7,765 bases of DNA from Defluviitaleaceae bacterium. Lineage in GTDB: Bacteria; Bacillota; Clostridia; Lachnospirales; WRAX01. Below the pieces are notes generated by a model, which saw nothing but the letters and a program-made list of their open reading frames with translations, had not been told where the DNA came from and did no database searches. Every line of letters begins with the position of its first letter. Position 1 is the stretch's first letter. The DNA is taken from NCBI GenBank assembly GCA_009787945.1, contig WQSI01000079.1:1-7765 (forward strand), given 5' to 3'. This document shows positions 4,713 to 7,765 of this stretch, in pieces. Made by a program: the position numbers and the translations under genes.

Positions 4713-5620
4713 TCTAGCACCTCAAACTTGTTTGCGGCAGAGCTTAGGCGGGCAAAAGCACCCATAGGCAGAGAGGCGGTTGGGTAACAATGACCACAAC
4801 GAAAACCAGTCATTGTAGGCACTGTAAGCTCTAAATTAGCGATAATTTCGGGGATTTCAAGGCTTTTGTCAGGGTCTTTTGCTAAACAGTCCGCAAAATC
4901 CCCAAAGACCACACCTGCACAGTCTGCGAATTTACCCGCCAGCCGCAGCTGATTTAACATTCTGTCAACTTTGTAAGGCTCTTCCTCCACCTCTTCAATA
5001 AAAAGGATTTTACCGCGGGTGTCAATTTCAAAATCCGTACCTAAAGATGACGCAAGAATGGCAAGATTACCCCCGCAAAGACGGCCGATTGCAGTGCCGC
5101 CTACCAAAAAATCCCAATTAAAGCTCTCGGGATTGCGCAACTCCCCCGTTCCCGTGCCAAACATTTGCCTGGCAAATTTATCCAGGGTGTACCCGTCTGC
5201 CCGAACAAAACCTGGCGTGGCAAGCATTGGCGTATGATATGTAATAAACCCACATTTTTGGTTAAATGCAGTGTGCAGGGCAGTTACATCGCTGTACCCA
5301 AAAAAAGGCTTGGGGTTTGCAGCCGCCTTCTCAAAGTCAATTTTATCTAAAATCCGCTGTATGCCATAGCCGCCCCTCAGGCAGAAAATGCCCGCAATTT
5401 CAGGGTTTTCAAATGCCCAGTTAACATCATCTGCCCGCAGGTCGTCATCCCCTGCCAAATAACCATATGTAGCCCGCGCGCTTTCGCCAAGGATGGGTCT
5501 AAAACCTAGCGACTTGGCAAAATCCACCGCAAAGTCCACTAAATGGGGCATTTCAGGCGGTGTGGACGGTGCAATTAAAGCCACCCCATCACCATTTTTT
5601 AAAATTTTTGGACGAATCAT
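4709..5620 (-). CDS. ldcA: LD-carboxypeptidase, peptidase family S66 (LdcA/YkfA-like)
   Basis: The 303-residue protein has the normal length and layout of S66 LD-carboxypeptidases. It opens KNGDGVALIAPSTPP, continues with the C-L-R-G-G-Y-G segment (80-86), the nucleophile Ser110 in FFGYSDVTALH, L-C-G-G-N-L (181-186), the acidic segment FIEEVEEEPYKVDRML holding the catalytic Glu (209 or 210), and His277 in GHCYPTASLPMG. The family removes the terminal D-Ala from L,D-linked tetrapeptides of peptidoglycan. No signal peptide is seen, so it works in the cytoplasm on recycled peptides. Its product is a natural substrate for the NlpC/P60 enzyme encoded by the overlapping next gene, as with Bacillus ykfA and ykfC. 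The ATG follows AAAGGGG (5634-5628). It diverges from spoVS across only 83 bases; I found no convincing promoter of its own there. Confidence 0.94.
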   Translation of the reverse strand: MIRPKILKNGDGVALIAPSTPPEMPHLVDFAVDFAKSLGFRPILGESARATYGYLAGDDDLRADDVNWAFENPEIAGIFCLRGGYGIQRILDKIDFEKAAANPKPFFGYSDVTALHTAFNQKCGFITYHTPMLATPGFVRADGYTLDKFARQMFGTGTGELRNPESFNWDFLVGGTAIGRLCGGNLAILASSLGTDFEIDTRGKILFIEEVEEEPYKVDRMLNQLRLAGKFADCAGVVFGDFADCLAKDPDKSLEIPEIIANLELTVPTMTGFRCGHCYPTASLPMGAFARLSSAANKFEVLE

Positions 5621-5631
5621 AAAATTTCCCC

Positions 5632-5660
5632 TTTACAAATGGATATTAATGTGATATAAT
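5632..5660 (+). promoter_or_regulatory. Extended -10 promoter of spoVS
   Basis: TTTACA (5632-5637), a 17-base spacer and TATAAT (5655-5660), preceded by TGA as an extended -10, make a strong housekeeping-type promoter. Bacillus spoVS is known as a SigH-dependent gene, but no SigH-like element was seen. The -35 overlaps the ribosome binding site of the divergent ldcA on the other strand. Confidence 0.75.
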
Positions 5661-5703
5661 ATTCCTGGGTAGTTGTATATTATGCCATAAGGAGGAATTT
5701 TTC

Positions 5704-5964
5704 ATGGAAACTCTAAAAGTCTCAGCAAACTCGGTCCCCAAATCTGTTGCAGGTGCCATTGCTGCTGTTGTACGTACAGGTGAGCCTGTTGAAGTGGTAA
5801 CCATCGGGGCGGCCGCCGTCAATCAAGCTGTTAAATCCATTGCAATTGCAAGGGGTTATGTTGCACCTAATGGCATTGACCTTATTAGTATTCCTGCTTT
5901 CGCCCAATTGGAAATAGATGGCGAATCTAAAACTTCCATCAAGTTTGTGGTGGAGAAAAGATAA
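5704..5964 (+). CDS. spoVS: Stage V sporulation protein S
   Basis: The 86-residue protein matches SpoVS along its full length: METLKVSANSVPKSVAGAIA, then V-R-T-G-E-P-V-E-V-V-T-I-G-A-A-A-V-N-Q-A-V-K-S-I-A-I-A-R-G-Y, and the closing I-D-L-I-S-I-P-A-F-A-Q-L-E-I-D-G. SpoVS has an Alba-like fold and is thought to bind nucleic acid; in Bacillus its loss affects spore coat assembly and progress through stage V. AAGGAGG stands 8 bases before the ATG. The gene is a single transcription unit between an extended -10 promoter and a strong terminator. SpoVS-like proteins also occur in some non-sporulating bacteria, so on its own it is not proof of sporulation, though the GerS-like gene points the same way. 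Confidence 0.97.
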   Translation: METLKVSANSVPKSVAGAIAAVVRTGEPVEVVTIGAAAVNQAVKSIAIARGYVAPNGIDLISIPAFAQLEIDGESKTSIKFVVEKR

Positions 5965-5975
5965 TCAACAAAAAC

Positions 5976-6010
5976 AAGCGCGTCAGATGGTCGACTGGTC
6001 GCGCTTTTTT
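5976..6010 (+). terminator. Rho-independent terminator of spoVS
   Basis: AAGCGCG (5976-5982) pairs with CGCGCTT (6000-6006) around a 17-base loop that can pair further in part, followed by TTTTTT (6005-6010). It begins 11 bases after the spoVS stop codon. Confidence 0.9.
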
Positions 6011-6032
6011 AATTTTAATATTTTACAAAAGC

Positions 6033-6061
6033 TTGACATAGTGTGTTATTTATGGTAAAAT
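6033..6061 (+). promoter_or_regulatory. Sigma-A promoter of the chemoreceptor gene
   Basis: A perfect TTGACA (6033-6038), a 17-base spacer and TAAAAT (6056-6061), with TGG making an extended -10, lie about 40 bases before the ATG. This motility-type gene thus appears to use the housekeeping sigma factor rather than SigD. Confidence 0.8.
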
Positions 6062-6077
6062 GAAACCCATTTTCATT
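6059..6077. repeat. Inverted repeat over the chemoreceptor transcription start
   Basis: AATGAAA (6059-6065) and TTTCATT (6071-6077) form a perfect 7-bp inverted repeat with a 5-base gap. It covers the end of the -10 and the expected start site, a typical position for a repressor operator. No regulator can be assigned. Confidence 0.4.
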
Positions 6078-6103
6078 ATAGCTAAAATAGGAGGTTTTTT
6101 AAC

Positions 6104-7765
6104 ATGCAAAAATTGTTAAGAAAAGTGCGGATAGGTCCAAGGCTTTACTTTATGTTTGGTTTTATCGTTTTTGCTTTATTGTTTATTGCCTGGAGCGGCA
6201 TCAGCAGCCGTATGGATTTGATGAGCCAAGGTGACCAAATGATTAGCATGGTGAGCGGAAGGGCAGCTGATGCCTACACCAGCGCAAGCGATAGGTCTGT
6301 GTATTTGGAAATTTACAACACCTTAAACCAGCAAAACGCTGATATGGCACATTCTAACCAGATGATTCTTGTTTATGTTGCAATTGGGCTTGCTTTTTCG
6401 GTTTTAATGTCCTTCACCATTGTTTCATCCATAACAAAACCTCTTGCTGAAATTTCCACGCTTTCTAAAGATGTGGCGTCTGGAAACCTTGACACCAATG
6501 TGTCGCGGGAGCGGGTTTCTTATGATGAAATGGGTAATTTGGGTGCAGAAATGTTTGTTCTTCTTGATGTTATGAAGAATTTGACAAATGACCTAAACAA
6601 GCTTAATTACGAGTATTGTAAAAATGGCAACATAAATTATCGTATTAATTCAAGCAAATACCAAAACTCTTTCAAGCAAACCATTGACAGTGCCAATGAG
6701 CTTGTTGACAGCGAGGTAAATACAATTGGTGGCGTTATCGGCATTATTAAAGAGATTGGTTCGGGCAATTTTGATGCTACCATGGAGGACCTGCCTGGGG
6801 ATAAGGTCATTTTATCCAACTCTTTGCTTGGAGTAACAGAGAATTTGAAAGGCGTTAGCGAAGAAATTAACAAGGTTATCAGCCAGGCCGTTAAAGGCAA
6901 TTTTGGCTACAGCAATGCTGACAATTTTGAAGGGGATTGGAAAAGGATTTTGCTCTCTGTTAACAATCTTGTAGACGCCATCGCAACTCCCGTTAATGAG
7001 ATTGAAGAGGTGCTTGGGCGCGCAAGCAAAGGTGATTTTAGCCGCAAAATAACAGGTAACTACCAAGGAGAATTTTTGAAAATTGAAAATTCTGTAAATG
7101 CTACCATTGATACTGTATCGTCCTATATAAAAGAAATCAGCACATTGCTTACTCAAGTTAGCAAGATGAACCTGCGCATAGAGGTTAAACGCGCTTATGT
7201 TGGAGAATTTGCTGAAATTAAAGAGGCTATCAACGCCATCACCCATACCGTCAGCGAACTTGTTCAAGAAATTCGTTCCGCATCTACCCAGGTATCAGAT
7301 GGTGCTGTGATTATCGCTAATTCTACAAACGAAATGATGAGCAGTTTTGAAGAGCAGGCGGCATCCACCAGCGAGGCTACCGAAGCAATTAGCGTATTAA
7401 CCGAAAAAACCCGCAAAAACGCTGATGATGCAGGGCAAGCAAAAATCTTGTCCGATAAAGTGCAAGAAGCTGCCCACCTTGGTGAGGATTATATGCGGGA
7501 AATGTCCGAAACCATGGACGAAATTAAAGCGTCTAGCGCGGAAATTGCAAAGGTTGCTGGAATTATTGAAGGAATTGCCTTCCAGACCAATCTGCTTGCC
7601 TTAAACGCCAGCGTAGAGGCGGCAAGGGCAGGGGAGCATGGTAAGGGCTTTGCCGTTGTTGCAGACGAGGTGCGCAGCCTTGCGGGGCGTTCTGCCACCG
7701 CCGCCAAAGAAGCCAGTGAGATGATTGAAAAATCCCTTAGCCGTGTGGATGACGGGGTTTTAAAG
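6104..7765 (+). CDS. Methyl-accepting chemotaxis protein with poly-HAMP array, 3' end missing
   Basis: The frame is open for 554 codons from ATG 6104 (AGGAGG at 6089-6094) to the right edge. A basic N-terminus leads to TM1 (about 14-33), an extracellular loop of only about 53 residues (34-86) and TM2 (about 87-109). A canonical HAMP domain begins at ITKPL (110-114). A G-N/D-F/L signature then recurs at residues 127, 175, 221, 265, 310 and 355 (last copy MNL), every 44-48 residues, showing about six HAMP-like modules in series. The signalling part follows, with the hairpin tip GIAFQTNLLALNASVEAARA (QTN at 494-496) and GKGFAVVADEVRSLAGRS, which bind CheA and CheW in known receptors. The C-terminal half of the hairpin is outside the window. 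The 4-helix sensor found in relatives is about three times longer, so the stimulus may be sensed by the membrane or by the HAMP stack. Confidence 0.93.
   Translation, partial: MQKLLRKVRIGPRLYFMFGFIVFALLFIAWSGISSRMDLMSQGDQMISMVSGRAADAYTSASDRSVYLEIYNTLNQQNADMAHSNQMILVYVAIGLAFSVLMSFTIVSSITKPLAEISTLSKDVASGNLDTNVSRERVSYDEMGNLGAEMFVLLDVMKNLTNDLNKLNYEYCKNGNINYRINSSKYQNSFKQTIDSANELVDSEVNTIGGVIGIIKEIGSGNFDATMEDLPGDKVILSNSLLGVTENLKGVSEEINKVISQAVKGNFGYSNADNFEGDWKRILLSVNNLVDAIATPVNEIEEVLGRASKGDFSRKITGNYQGEFLKIENSVNATIDTVSSYIKEISTLLTQVSKMNLRIEVKRAYVGEFAEIKEAINAITHTVSELVQEIRSASTQVSDGAVIIANSTNEMMSSFEEQAASTSEATEAISVLTEKTRKNADDAGQAKILSDKVQEAAHLGEDYMREMSETMDEIKASSAEIAKVAGIIEGIAFQTNLLALNASVEAARAGEHGKGFAVVADEVRSLAGRSATAAKEASEMIEKSLSRVDDGVLK

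Noticed and set aside
6637..7707. Minus-strand frames at 6637-6900, 6812-7267 and 7489-7707
   Set aside because: All are antisense to the chemoreceptor gene, whose frame is open to the window end and carries the MCP signature.

Overview
The window suggests a low-to-moderate GC, endospore-forming Firmicute, most likely a member of the Clostridia. The grounds are a SpoVS gene, a GerS/LolA-like lipoprotein next to an EndoA/NdoA-type MazF, strong AGGAGG ribosome binding sites with TTGACA/TATAAT promoters, and a DUF3021-LytTR pair. Nothing in the sequence identifies the genus. No RNA gene, CRISPR array, transposase or phage gene was seen, and there is no gene-free stretch above 300 bases.

Left part, minus strand (1-1996). 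A membrane-anchored protein with a JAMM/MPN-like domain that has lost its metal ligands runs off the left edge. Upstream of it lies a two-gene operon: a stand-alone LytTR DNA-binding regulator starting at a GTG, then a four-helix DUF3021 membrane protein.

Middle, plus strand (2135-3266). A GerS/LolA-like lipoprotein is followed by a MazF/EndoA endoribonuclease with no antitoxin gene next to it. MazF has its own promoter, a leader hairpin and a terminator. After it comes a 98-bp element with perfect 28-bp inverted repeats, lying between two near-identical terminator hairpins, one serving each direction.

Minus strand (3421-5620). There is an XRE-family repressor-like gene with a near-consensus promoter, and upstream of it an overlapping pair: an S66 LD-carboxypeptidase and a cytoplasmic SH3b-SH3b-NlpC/P60 peptidase. 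This pair matches the YkfA/YkfC logic of murein-peptide recycling.

Right part, plus strand (5704-7765). SpoVS, transcribed divergently from the carboxypeptidase gene, ends at a clear terminator. A chemoreceptor-type protein follows and runs off the right edge. It has a very small extracellular loop and about six HAMP-like modules in a row before the signalling hairpin.

The functional themes are cell-wall turnover, sporulation/germination and membrane signalling. The best candidates for something new are the degenerate JAMM membrane protein, the small-sensor poly-HAMP receptor, and the inverted-repeat element between duplicated terminators.
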